Below are positions 39,701-46,449 of a stretch of DNA of 64,000 bases, in pieces. The stretch comes from Hirundichthys speculiger (taxonomy: Eukaryota; Chordata; Actinopteri; Beloniformes; Exocoetidae). The notes under the pieces were generated by a model. That model made no database searches. It was not told the DNA's origin and saw only the letters and a program-made list of their open reading frames with translations. Within the stretch, counting starts at the first letter, position 1; each line of letters begins with the position of its first letter. The stretch covers positions 1,134,001-1,198,000 of the forward strand of contig JAGFBZ010000817.1 in NCBI GenBank assembly GCA_018398805.1. The letters run 5' to 3'. The translations under genes and the position numbers were made by a program.

Positions 39701-41838
39701 GTCAAAGCAGAACTGGAGAAGTTCCAGCAGTACAAAGATGTCTACTCTGCAATGAAGAAGGGAAAGGTAATGCATTTTTTAATTATCTTAAATAGCCATC
39801 TCATACTGCACTGAAACTCTGAATGAACTGGGTCGCTTCTTTGTTGCTTTCACCGTTCTCTCTCCTGAGAAAACTGCATTTTGGTGCTAAAGAAGTGAAT
39901 GTAGTTTTCTTTTGTTTTTCTAACATTTGTTTTTATCCATTCAATTGCAGCTTTGCTTCTGTTGTCGAACCAAAAGGTTTTCCTTTTTCACCTGGTCCTA
40001 CATCTGCCAGTTCTGCAAAAAGTAAAACATCTCAGATTTTTAGTCTTTTTCCATTATCTATGTGCTATAAGTATTATATTAGGTGCTGTGACTGCTTTCA
40101 TTCATCTCCCCTTCTGCTTATCCTCTAATCTTCTGTTTCCAGGCCTGTGTGCTCACAGTGCTGTAAAAAGGTACGTCCCACAGGATAAATCAGCCAACCA
40201 ATCAGTTGTCTGCAGCTTTATCTCCCTTTATCTTTATTCTGATAACAGCATGGTCCTATTAAAAAAGTACAACTTCATTTTTAGACACAAGGTTAAAAAC
40301 ATCATAGTTAAGTGAGTCACTTAAAACATTAGTACAATCAGTGTGTTGCAGAAACTCTCAAAAGGAGCCTTGATCCAGTTTGCAACATGTCTGTATTTCC
40401 AGATTAACAGTTTCTTTTTAAATCCTTAAATAGAAAATTACATATAAACCTCTAAATTTACAGTATAAATGTGACTGCAAGTTCTCTTAATGAAGATAAT
40501 TTGCTACAGTATCCTTTCTCAGTAACTACTGACTCCTGTTAACATTTATGCCTTTAATCTAACAGATGCGGCTGCCGTCTAAGCCTTACTCCAGTCTGCC
40601 CATCTACTCCATTGGCTCGACCAACACTCTGCCCAAAGAGAGGACCGGTGCCATGGCTTCTGCAGGACAAGAACTCTCTGTGGCTGGAGGGCCAGGGCCC
40701 GTCAGCAGCAGTGGGAGGGGCCGCTGCATCCCCCACTTTGAAAGCAGCAACAAAAGCAGCATCTAAAGGGGCTGGAAAAGCTGCAGGAGCAGCAGCAGCT
40801 GCCAAAGCTGACAAATCCTCCGGGAGTCCACAGCGCCACAACATTCACAAGACGATGTCCAAGTAAGAGCTACAAATGGCTATATTTGTTATCAAAGGAG
40901 AATTTCTCCTCAATTTGACTTAACATGGTGAAATTTGCGTCAAAGATAGAAATAACAGAAACTGAAATGTTCCAGTTTCTGAACTGAGAAGCAGATGCAG
41001 TGCATGCTCCTTATCACAAGTTGTGAGACTGAATCACAAAAAAATCCACACAAAACAAGGCTCAGAGCTCCGTTAACTTGTTTACCTGACACCTTTAGTT
41101 AGCTTCTTCTGGTGGTCAATCACTGACATCTAGTGATCAAAGGCAGAATTACCAGACCAGCAAGAAATCAGCATCTTATTTATTTTACTGTACATGTTCA
41201 TCACCCTTAATTTGTGCTTTTATCTTTTCATTTATAATAATTAGCCTTTTTATTGTGCATTGATTTGCTTGATTATACATTGGATTTACTGCCAACACTT
41301 TAGGGACACACCACTTCCTAAACTACAAATTGATTTTTTTTTTCTGTAAAAGCTACAGAAAGACTGTCACGGGAGAGCTCTCATTTGATCAAAGACAGTT
41401 GAGAGTTGAATTTTGGCTCTATATTTTTAAGTTTTTTTAAGACTTGTCATAGGCTGGGAGATGATCACAAGCAGCTCCACATTGTTTCAGAAATAGAAGA
41501 CTATTGTTGTTTGTGTATAAAAATAATATAACGTTCTGATCAAGTTGAACAAAAGCTCTCCTCTTGCTTTTGCTGTACGTAGGTTTTCGAAGCATGGCTC
41601 TCTGAAGTCTCATGATGAACTGGAGCTTCCCTCTGAGCTGACAGAGGACTGGGCCACCATGGAGGTGTGTGTGGACTGCAAGAAGTTCATCTCTGACATA
41701 ATCGCCTCCAGCAAGCACAGCCTGTCACTGGCCACCAAGAGGGCTCGCTTAAAACGCAAGACGCAGTCCTTCTACATGTCGTCCCCTAAAGGAAGGGAGG
41801 ACTACATGCCCTCTGAACGAACAATCAGTGAAATCTAA
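10848..41838 (+). CDS. spire1: Spire-type actin nucleation factor 1, sixteen exons, 5' end outside window
   Basis: Spire1 nucleates unbranched actin filaments with formin-2 and links them to Rab11/myosin V vesicles. Visible in order: second half of the KIND domain (10848-13899), which binds formin; four WH2 actin-binding repeats (25398-28709); a myosin V globular-tail binding motif around [15 protein letters not shown] (35060-35223); the Spire box (39629-39766); a modified FYVE zinc finger (CFCC, CQFC, CSQCC, then VCVDC); and C-terminal SERTISEI, typical of SPIRE1 rather than SPIRE2. Exons: 10848-11084, 13774-13899, 24941-25015, 25398-25562, 27985-28071, 28580-28709, 30388-30429, 34239-34289, 35060-35223, 35423-35516, 35697-35839, 39629-39766, 39951-40021, 40143-40170, 40566-40862, 41583-41838. 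All have AG acceptors and GT donors and chain in phase, except that exon 40566-40862 shifts frame internally. The start codon and first part of KIND lie upstream. Whether this is the a or b teleost paralogue cannot be told. Confidence 0.97.
11085..12930. other. spire1 intron, left part
   Basis: No repeats recognised apart from a short G-run at 11296 and A-run at 11732. No conserved coding peptide. Confidence 0.55.
12931..13292. mobile_element. MITE with about 28-bp terminal inverted repeats
   Basis: The left end CAGTCATGGAAAAAATTATT (then agaccacc) mirrors the right end (ggtggtctaataatttttcccatgactg). The inner part also has a partly mirrored stretch ('ttcttgttcattttaatacctggtac' and 'accaggcattaaaacgaacaagaaa'). 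Tc1/mariner-type fold-back element. It sits in the intron between the two KIND exons. Confidence 0.85.
13345..13530 (+). mobile_element. LINE 3' fragment
   Basis: 'tcgaccttcaaatcattgctcaaaacccagctgttaaaattggcattg' reads as the [17 protein letters not shown] C-terminus of an L2-clade reverse transcriptase, followed by a T-rich tail. It is within an intron. Confidence 0.55.
13774..13899 (+). CDS. spire1: spire1 exon, KIND domain part 2
   Basis: Forty-two codons, phase 0, encoding [20 protein letters not shown] and then [16 protein letters not shown], the end of the KIND domain. The acceptor follows a pyrimidine tract (tctctgttgcag) and the donor is GTGGGT. Confidence 0.96.
14949..15325. mobile_element. 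hAT-type MITE with target-site duplication
   Basis: The left end CAGTGATTCCCAAAGTGTGGGCC and right end (gaagtttgggaatggctg) are inverted. Flanks CCTGAGAG (14941-14948) and CCTGTGAG (15326-15333) match at 7 of 8, an 8-bp duplication typical of hAT. Confidence 0.85.
15490..15890 (+). mobile_element. Non-LTR retrotransposon ORF2 C-terminus
   Basis: Encodes [40 protein letters not shown] and [20 protein letters not shown], the C-terminal part of a fish LINE polyprotein. It ends in 'gcggaagatgatggatggatggatgg', a typical simple-repeat LINE tail. 5'-truncated, within an intron of spire1. Confidence 0.85.
15891..17193. other. spire1 intron, nothing recognised
   Basis: AT-rich sequence with no clear repeat or coding signal. 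Confidence 0.5.
17280..17400 (+). pseudogene. Harbinger-type transposase remnant
   Basis: A short stretch reads [20 protein letters not shown] then GLP, matching the C-terminal VCC(M/V)LHN block of Harbinger/HARBI1 nucleases. Only this fragment is visible, without the catalytic DDE residues. Confidence 0.6.
17879..18950. mobile_element. Non-autonomous hAT-like element, 1.07 kb
   Basis: Left end TAGTGCTGGGCGGTATGACC and right end (ggtataccgcccagcacta) are inverted. Adjacent sequence is rich in ggtat/atacc motifs. The flanks show no convincing 8-bp duplication. The ends are related to the element at 23786 but the interior differs. No transposase ORF. Confidence 0.82.
18951..21270. other. spire1 intron
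   Basis: Mostly unique AT-rich sequence. It includes a (GT)n tract at 20401-20428. No exon recognised. Confidence 0.5.
20401..20428. repeat. (GT)n microsatellite
   Basis: About 28 bp of GT repeats with one A interruption. Confidence 0.9.
21271..21408 (-). mobile_element. tRNA-derived SINE
   Basis: On the - strand the head reads 'gttgtatcgctcagtggtttaag', which fits an A-box (TCGCTCAGTGG). 'aggttcaacttcc' is a decayed B-box. Between them is the 'ggcagcccacgtacgaaggctgcattcctcccgcagcagtcg' body common in fish genomes. Confidence 0.65.
21409..23785. other. spire1 intron, nothing recognised
   Basis: Contains T-tracts (21518-21532) and a short (AAG)n at 22419-22436. No coding or RNA signal recognised. 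Confidence 0.5.
23786..24396. mobile_element. hAT-like element, 611 bp, perfect 8-bp TSD
   Basis: Left end TAGTGCTGGGCGATATGG and right end (aatattgcccagcacta) are inverted. It is flanked by identical TGTGAAAA at 23778-23785 and 24397-24404. The interior next to the left end is rich in cgatat/atatcg. No ORF of note. Confidence 0.92.
24941..25015 (+). CDS. spire1: spire1 exon, KIND-WH2 linker
   Basis: Twenty-five codons, phase 0 ([14 protein letters not shown]... ending NELQNADW). It matches the charged linker between KIND and the first WH2 repeat. The donor is GTAAGG. The intron before it is about 11 kb and full of transposons. Confidence 0.94.
25398..25562 (+). CDS. spire1: spire1 exon, WH2 repeats A and B
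   Basis: Fifty-five codons, phase 0. [20 protein letters not shown] is the WH2-A helix plus its LKKV core. [19 protein letters not shown] begins WH2-B with LRKV. WH2 repeats bind actin monomers for nucleation. The donor is GTCAGT. Confidence 0.97.
26270..26643 (+). mobile_element. MITE-like repeat, local family copy 2
   Basis: Shares 'agaatatgacacgtaaggggg', 'cattccaggcaaaaacagacaggatcacca', 'catgcaaaagcccc' and the right end 'tttgcggtacttgggt' with the copy at 32283. More decayed than the other two. Confidence 0.6.
26952..26975 (+). other. G-quadruplex-type G tracts
   Basis: GGGGGTGGGGTGGGGGTGGG followed by four more G: four G-runs with single-T loops on the transcribed-sense strand of a spire1 intron. 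Confidence 0.8.
27316..27420 (+). repeat. Dispersed teleost repeat, LINE-tail type
   Basis: 'gacctgtccagggtgtacccctgc...gaccaaagacagctgg...cgtgaccctgagcagg' is the forward form of the repeat seen inverted at 363-470. Confidence 0.65.
27985..28071 (+). CDS. spire1: spire1 exon, WH2 repeat C
   Basis: Twenty-nine codons, phase 0 ([20 protein letters not shown], then IRSRPPLNP). It finishes WH2-B and starts WH2-C. The donor is GTAAGT. Confidence 0.96.
28580..28709 (+). CDS. spire1: spire1 exon, WH2 repeats C/D
   Basis: 130 nt, in phase 0 and out phase 1. [14 protein letters not shown] closes WH2-C, and [20 protein letters not shown] is WH2-D. The donor is GTAAGG. Confidence 0.97.
28710..30387. 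other. spire1 intron, nothing recognised
   Basis: No repeat or exon recognised between the WH2-D exon and the 42-nt cassette. Confidence 0.5.
30388..30429 (+). CDS. spire1: spire1 small cassette exon, 42 nt
   Basis: Fourteen codons, phase 1 on both sides, encoding [13 protein letters not shown] after a split Val. It resembles the PLSMSYSF-type insert known in long SPIRE1 isoforms. A symmetric phase means skipping would keep the frame. The acceptor is tttgcag and the donor GTAAAG. Confidence 0.85.
30837..31054. repeat. Complex (TA)n/(CA)n microsatellite
   Basis: A CA-rich entry, then irregular TATA with atag interruptions over about 220 bp, in the intron between the two cassette exons. Confidence 0.95.
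32283..32749 (+). mobile_element. MITE-like repeat, local family copy 3 (best preserved)
   Basis: Starts GAGGCTGCGCGAATAATGCGG and ends GCAGTACTCGGGTAGCCTC. The reverse complement of the end matches the start of copy 1 at 16 of 19 positions. About 470 bp, no coding capacity. No clear target duplication seen. Confidence 0.75.
33679..33740. repeat. (ATA/ATG)n microsatellite
   Basis: Trinucleotide AATAAT repeat with ATG and ACG variants, in a spire1 intron. Confidence 0.9.
34239..34289 (+). CDS. spire1: spire1 small cassette exon, 51 nt
   Basis: Seventeen codons, phase 1 on both sides, encoding [17 protein letters not shown]. The acceptor is ccttttag and the donor GTAATG. I do not recognise the peptide from the shorter SPIRE1 form, but it fits between the WH2-D and globular-tail-motif exons in frame without a stop, so it is probably alternatively spliced. 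Confidence 0.7.
   Translation, partial: VLAKLAVCHRICSVRD
35060..35223 (+). CDS. spire1: spire1 exon with myosin V tail-binding motif
   Basis: 164 nt, in phase 1 and out phase 0. It holds a serine-rich stretch ([14 protein letters not shown]), then [20 protein letters not shown], which matches the globular-tail binding motif that recruits myosin V. The donor is GTGAGT. Confidence 0.95.
35303..35370 (+). repeat. Retroposon tail fragment in small intron
   Basis: 'attcaagattcacgatcactttattgtcattgagccagcgtcccagcacaacaaaattgattg' is a fish LINE/SINE tail. It lies in the 199-bp intron between two spire1 exons, leaving both splice sites intact. Confidence 0.55.
35423..35516 (+). CDS. spire1: spire1 exon, Ser-rich linker
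   Basis: 94 nt, in phase 0 and out phase 1 ([20 protein letters not shown], then ESVLGKK). It is a low-complexity serine linker, colinear with the SPIRE1 linker. The donor is GTAAGT. Confidence 0.92.
35697..35839 (+). CDS. spire1: spire1 exon, conserved linker before Spire box
   Basis: 143 nt, in phase 1 and out phase 0. It encodes [20 protein letters not shown], then [14 protein letters not shown] and [10 protein letters not shown], a strongly conserved vertebrate SPIRE1 linker. The donor is GTGAGT. Confidence 0.96.
36246..36873 (+). mobile_element. Internally deleted Tc1-like transposon
   Basis: Left end 'cactatattgccaaaagtatttgct' and right end 'agtaaatactttcagcactatagtg' are inverted. 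Inside are transposase blocks ('atgggtcgctctcaggagctcagtgaacttcagcgtgg', 'ctgcacagaatcctgacctcaacttgatagaagac', 'gacagccttcccaggagagttgaagctgtt'). The middle of the transposase is missing. A different Tc1 family from that at 2690. Confidence 0.9.
37893..38030 (+). mobile_element. SINE-like fragment
   Basis: A B-box-like GGTTCGATCC (37907-37916) is followed by 'gcatgtcaaagggtccttgagtaagaccatgaaac', the body of a common fish tRNA-related repeat. Confidence 0.55.
38554..38997. mobile_element. hAT-like MITE, decayed
   Basis: Starts CAGTGTTGTAGTCCAGCCAC, with repeated 'gagtttgag / gactccagcgcaagtca / gagtctgagtcctaaactcaag' and an end (caagtattataa) that is a mutated inverse of the start. A known style of fish element. 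Confidence 0.55.
39629..39766 (+). CDS. spire1: spire1 exon, Spire box
   Basis: Forty-six codons, phase 0. [20 protein letters not shown] is the Spire box helix, related to the rabphilin-type Rab-binding region, and it sits directly before the FYVE-like finger. The donor is GTAATG. Confidence 0.97.
39951..40021 (+). CDS. spire1: spire1 exon, FYVE-type finger part 1
   Basis: 71 nt, in phase 0 and out phase 2. [20 protein letters not shown] is followed by FCK. It supplies zinc-ligand cysteines and the hydrophobic FFTW membrane-insertion loop. The donor is GTAAAA. Confidence 0.96.
40143..40170 (+). CDS. spire1: spire1 microexon, FYVE-type finger part 2
   Basis: A 28-nt microexon, in phase 2 and out phase 0 (PVCSQCCKK after a split Lys). 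It supplies three more zinc-ligand cysteines. The acceptor is tttccag and the donor GTACGT. Confidence 0.95.
40566..40862 (+). CDS. spire1: spire1 exon with apparent internal frameshift
   Basis: The exon enters in phase 0 with [17 protein letters not shown], the conserved continuation of the zinc finger, but that frame stops at 40764-40766. The frame one base later is open through to the donor at 40863 (ending [20 protein letters not shown]) and is the only one that joins the last exon. The second half is Ala/Lys-rich ([20 protein letters not shown]). The exon is 297 nt, while phase requires 3n+2. The shift lies between about 40640 and 40763. It may be a sequence error, a real mutation or unrecognised splicing. 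Confidence 0.88.
41583..41838 (+). CDS. spire1: spire1 terminal coding exon
   Basis: 256 nt from phase 2 to TAA. It encodes [20 protein letters not shown], then [36 protein letters not shown] and C-terminal SERTISEI. The CVDC pair completes the FYVE-like finger. The acceptor is ctgtacgtag. Confidence 0.97.
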
Positions 41839-44800
41839 AGCTGCACATGCTCAGAAAGATCAGTCTGAATGACTGACATGAACCTTAGAGATGGACCTTA
41901 TGTGTGTGTGTGCGGTTCTTGTCTTTACAGGAGGGCTGTGTCCTGATTACAATGTACAGCTCATCCAGACAACAGCATAATGCAGGTCTTATTTTATATA
42001 AATAACATCAATGAATATCTTGTCTGGCCATGGACAGGTGACTGAGCAAACATGACTAAAGAGGAAATCACAATGGGCTGACTTCCTCCCCGCTGATGAT
42101 GCAGGTGTGTTGTCCAGCCCAGACCACCGTCAACTCAAAGCACAATACACAAGAGAGTTTGTGTTGTAAACTAAGAGTGACTCTCAATAAAATACCGGAC
42201 ATTAAGCTATATATGGGTTTTATTGTGGGTCATAATTTAGTTTTTTACATGTGTGTATGGTAAACGATTGTTTGATAAAATGGTCCCTTTTGGTTTGAAT
42301 TGGACTTTTGCTGATGATGCTCAGGGAGACTTTCCCTGCTCACTGCTACTGTCAGCACAGCTCGAAGCATGATTCTGCTTTTCTGGAAGAACTGAAGATT
42401 CCCCTGTGCAAGTTTTTTTTCATCCTCCTGAAATTACACAACTAAGGCCAAAAAGAAAAAAAAAATATCTATTATGGAGACTTGTGCCAAATGATACCTT
42501 CATTCTCATGTGGGAGTTACCTACGTTGTCTCCCTGATGAATCACTGCAGTAATATACCTCTACTCATTACAACTAACTTTTAAAACCACTCTATGTAGC
42601 AATACCACTTCTGATCACATGGGGGAGGGCCTGTCACAAGAAAGTTCATGTGTCTGCTATCAACTACATCACAGGAACTGGACTAACCCCTGTCACGTCA
42701 CCCAGAGGTTTTCTGAAAAGTCCTTTTGAAGCCTCTTTTTTTTTTTTTTTTTTTTAATTCTGTGCAGCGCAATGTTGCAAATTGGTAAAATGAGCAGTGC
42801 TGGGAAGTCAGCCAGAACATGCTAACCTATGATGCTAATTAATATTACTTTACATTCATTCTGATAAAATCTGTCCGAAACATCCTAATTTCAAGTCTCA
42901 TGATGGAAATTACATCTGAAATGAGTGCTTGTCTTTGTAACCTTCCAGGCCAACCTAACGCCAGTCACAGCGGTCTGTTAGTGCAATTGACAACAAAACC
43001 AGTTACCTTCAAAATATAAATGACTTTGGTGTATGCTGAATGACTATGACTATATTGAAATGACTATGTTCAGAAGTCATTATAGTACTATGTAGAAAAA
43101 ATGTTGACAGCCAGGCCCTGGCTGTGCCCCCAAATGAAACACAAATTTGTTGCTTTAATTTTACCTGATGTGGTACATAACAAATTTTTGAAGCAGGTTG
43201 TAAATGAGTTTTTGTTTTTTTCTTTCTTTCATTCCAGCTGGATAGTTGGGCAGTTGGACATTTTAACATTGGGGTCAATGGAGATTGACTCGCTTTTGGA
43301 GACAGCACCCAGTGGTTAGTCGAGGTACAACTTTTCATAGTTCCTCAGAGGCTTCAACCTGAAGTTAGATAGTTGCTGATTACTGGCAGCGCCTGGTGTA
43401 AGACACAAAACAGTGCACCTCTAGTGGGAAAAAGGCGGTATTAGAAGATGCTCCAGAATGCCTTCACTGGTAAAGTACAGTGGGTCTTTTATCAGTGCAG
43501 CAGATCTATGTGCCCCCATGTGGTTGGTAGTGGTGTAGTTACATAGTGTGGCTTTGAATATTCATATAGAAAGAAGAATACTAAAAGTAAAAAGAAATTA
43601 ATATAAAATCTGAAAGCTTAAAAAGTTGTGTGTAATCTGTTAGCAATTTAATTCTTCTAAACTGTGTTAATTTGCTTCAGCAGAGGTATGTGGGTGGAAT
43701 TTGATCAGATCTGATTTGATCTGATCTGATCTGATCAAAGAAATATTAAATCAGAACTGATCTGCACATATGCCAGAGGCTGAGATAATTGACTTTTGTT
43801 TGCTTTGTTCTTTTTTTTTTCTTTAGTTTGACCATCCATGTCTGATAAATACATATTTTATTTTATTTTTAAATTCCATGAAGCTCTTTCATAACAAAGG
43901 TTTTCTTTGACCAAGTCGCCACAATATCAAGCTTAATCTGAAGTAACCCCAGATATTTAAAGCCAGAGGTTGTAAAGTGCTCCTGGCTGTACAGTCAGTG
44001 CTGCAGTTATACAAGCAAACATTTTCAGTCACAGAAAATCCACATTTAGGGCACATTCAGACTTGCCTTTTAATCATTTACCTGAGATATGTGCATATGT
44101 TTGGCCATTTGAATTGTCTGTTAAATACCAGTATGTGTTAACTCCATTACTTATCTCATAACCTCTTGACTTCTTTTTGAATGTTTGGAATTTGTAAGGA
44201 TGAGTTATAATAAATTGCCTCATGCACAAATAATGAAACCCAGCTTCACCATAGGCAGCGAAAAATAACTACTTAAGATGCTGCGGTCCAGTGCACACAG
44301 TAGGTCTGTTTCTAATGCATTTATGATTTCTGTTTCGCATCCAGGTATTTTTTTTAACTGTTCTTCACATTGCTCATTTTCTTTCCCACATATATCTGCC
44401 TTACAAGCGGCCTTTTATGATCACTCATAAGTTGAAAAGTCATCTGCTGTTATTGTACATACTTTTTTTCTGATGCTTTGTTTGTAGATCAGGTGTGTGT
44501 TGCCTTGATAAAGGCAGTACTAACTGTGATGCCACTGTACAGTGTGTTCAGGTGAAAGTAGAAGCGTTGAGTGGGAGTCTGCAGAGTTCGCCTCGCAGTG
44601 TGACAGACAGCATCATGCATGTACCTCAGTGTAGCTTGTGTCCTCAGTCTGTATTACCTTTAAATCGTAACTCCCTGCAGACAGAGCGACAAGTCATGAC
44701 TACAATAATAAACTTTAATGCAATACCTGACAACTGCCTCAACATCTCCTGTGTTGTGTAAACAGTTTAAGTGCAAAATGACTCAAGGATGCCTCACAGT

Positions 44801-46064
44801 ATGACTGGTGGCCAAGGAAATGCCATTCAAAAGACAAGTCTGTTCACTTGGACTATATTGAAATTCAGTAACCTCACTACTATCAGAATTTAGATGCAGG
44901 AAATTACAAGTTACTTTATGCCGATTGAATAGTCTCCTCAAACACAAATATGCTGGTGGATGCACATGAAAAAAATAAATAAAAAATTTCCACGATAAGT
45001 TTTTCAACAATGATAATCTTTCTCTGCTTTTTTAAATCTTTCTCTCGTAATTCAGACTCTTTGTTGGCATAAGGTACAGCTCATCAGGTTTGGGTATAAA
45101 ATGTATTCCCTCAAGTGAGAATCATATGAACTGTAAACTGAAGAATAGAATTGATATTATATTGAGACTAAATTTGGTAATTAGAATACCAGAGTCTAAA
45201 TGTAGTACAACGAAGACAGCTGAATTATTGATTTTCTGTCTGTTATTTGACAATTCTACATTAATTAGCTTTAAGTGTTGTATTTGGTTACAATATGAGG
45301 CATGAGATAGAATACCAGATAACATTAAATTTTGTTTGATTGTTTGTTATTTTAATCAAATTTTCTGTCTGTGAGCTTTAATTTGAAATTCAACATCAGA
45401 GTGGGCTGTTATTTTGAGCCTGAGTGACATCATTTCGGTGTACTGCTAATCTGACATGAAAATGGTTTTTCAAAACAAGAATATTCTTTTAAACAAGTGA
45501 AAAACATGGACATGATACAAATATAATTTTATGAAACATTTAATATATATTATATAGACATTTTATAGCTATTTTATAATGTAATGCTGCACTAATCTGA
45601 TATTGAGCTGATACTGAGTGAGTGAAACATTGAATTGTTTTATTATTAATTTGAAATGAAATCAGTCGACAAGAGGTTTCCCTTTAACATCAATCTGAAT
45701 AATAATTAATAATAATTATTTACACAAGAATGTCCTGATATCGTGGGAGTGGCATAATATTTTCTTTTTTTTTTTTTTCTTTTCTATGTTCTTCTGGGTG
45801 AAATAATGCATGAAATAAAGCATCGTTGTAATACTAAGTGTAAACACGCACAGCAAAAGTAGCGAGAGCTGGCTTGATCTAATAGCTGTTTATTGGGGAT
45901 TACAAATATTAGGATACATTTACGTGTTAAAAATGTAGACATCACTGTCAAAAAAATTTATCAAATCTTTTTTAGAGGGCCCTATTGGCCAAACAGATTC
46001 AAAGGTTGTCGTTTTACTCCAACGGAATGCTCTACCGTAATGCTCCGAAGAGAGGAAGCGTTCT
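41839..46064. other. spire1 3' UTR and intergenic DNA
   Basis: The 3' UTR probably ends after 42191. Beyond it: a T-tract (42737-42755), a GATCTGATCT cluster (43703-43737) and AT-rich DNA. No gene recognised up to the iqcg promoter region. Confidence 0.5.
42186..42191 (+). other. poly(A) signal candidate, spire1
   Basis: AATAAA about 350 bp after the spire1 stop, followed by a GT/T-rich stretch (atgggttttattgtgggt). This makes a plausible 3' end, although further signals downstream cannot be excluded. Confidence 0.55.
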
Positions 46065-46078
46065 GTTGCCATAGTGAT
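46065..46078 (+). promoter_or_regulatory. RFX X-box-like site upstream of iqcg
   Basis: GTTGCC-AT-AGTGAT. The left half fits the X-box half-site GTNRCC exactly. The right half matches RGYAAC at four of six positions. It lies about 140 bp before the likely 5' UTR exon donor of iqcg. RFX factors with FOXJ1 drive motile-cilium genes, so position and function agree. Confidence 0.5.
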
Positions 46079-46099
46079 ATATACACACCGTCTGTTTGG

Positions 46100-46203
46100 C
46101 TGTTCACAGTTACATTGAAAAATGTAAGTCTGCTCCGTTCGCTGAAAGAACAGTCTAATGTTAGAGTTAACGGATACAGACTGCTGTTTCGGAGGCCACT
46201 GAA
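46100..46203 (+). other. iqcg: Probable 5' UTR exon of iqcg
   Basis: Position 46203 is followed by a near-perfect donor (CTGAA|GTAAGTG). The 5' boundary is a guess. Joining it to the exon at 48798 gives AAG before ATG, a good start context (A at -3). The reading frame is open backwards through this exon to an ATG at 46039, so a longer N-terminus is possible but does not resemble IQCG. Confidence 0.45.
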
Positions 46204-46371
46204 GTAAGTGACAGTTATTTTCTGTTTGGACTGATAACAGTGTTTCACCATCTGTTGAAAAGTTAGCTATAGCACCGTGCAGAACTGAAACACTGTACTG
46301 CTAACTTTAAACTAGACGACTTCTCTTTAAATAAATTTGAAATTAGCAGAACAAGCTGTGCTCCTGCTTTC

Positions 46372-46375
<4 letters not shown>

Positions 46376-46447
<72 letters not shown>
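46376..46447. repeat. (TA)n microsatellite, left of inverted-repeat element
   Basis: About 72 bp of uninterrupted TA directly abutting GGGCTGGACAACGATT. Confidence 0.95.

Positions 46448-46449
<2 letters not shown>

Noticed and set aside
44495..44761. Open frame of 88 codons after spire1
   Set aside because: No recognisable domain, no clear splice context and no homology I know; likely chance.
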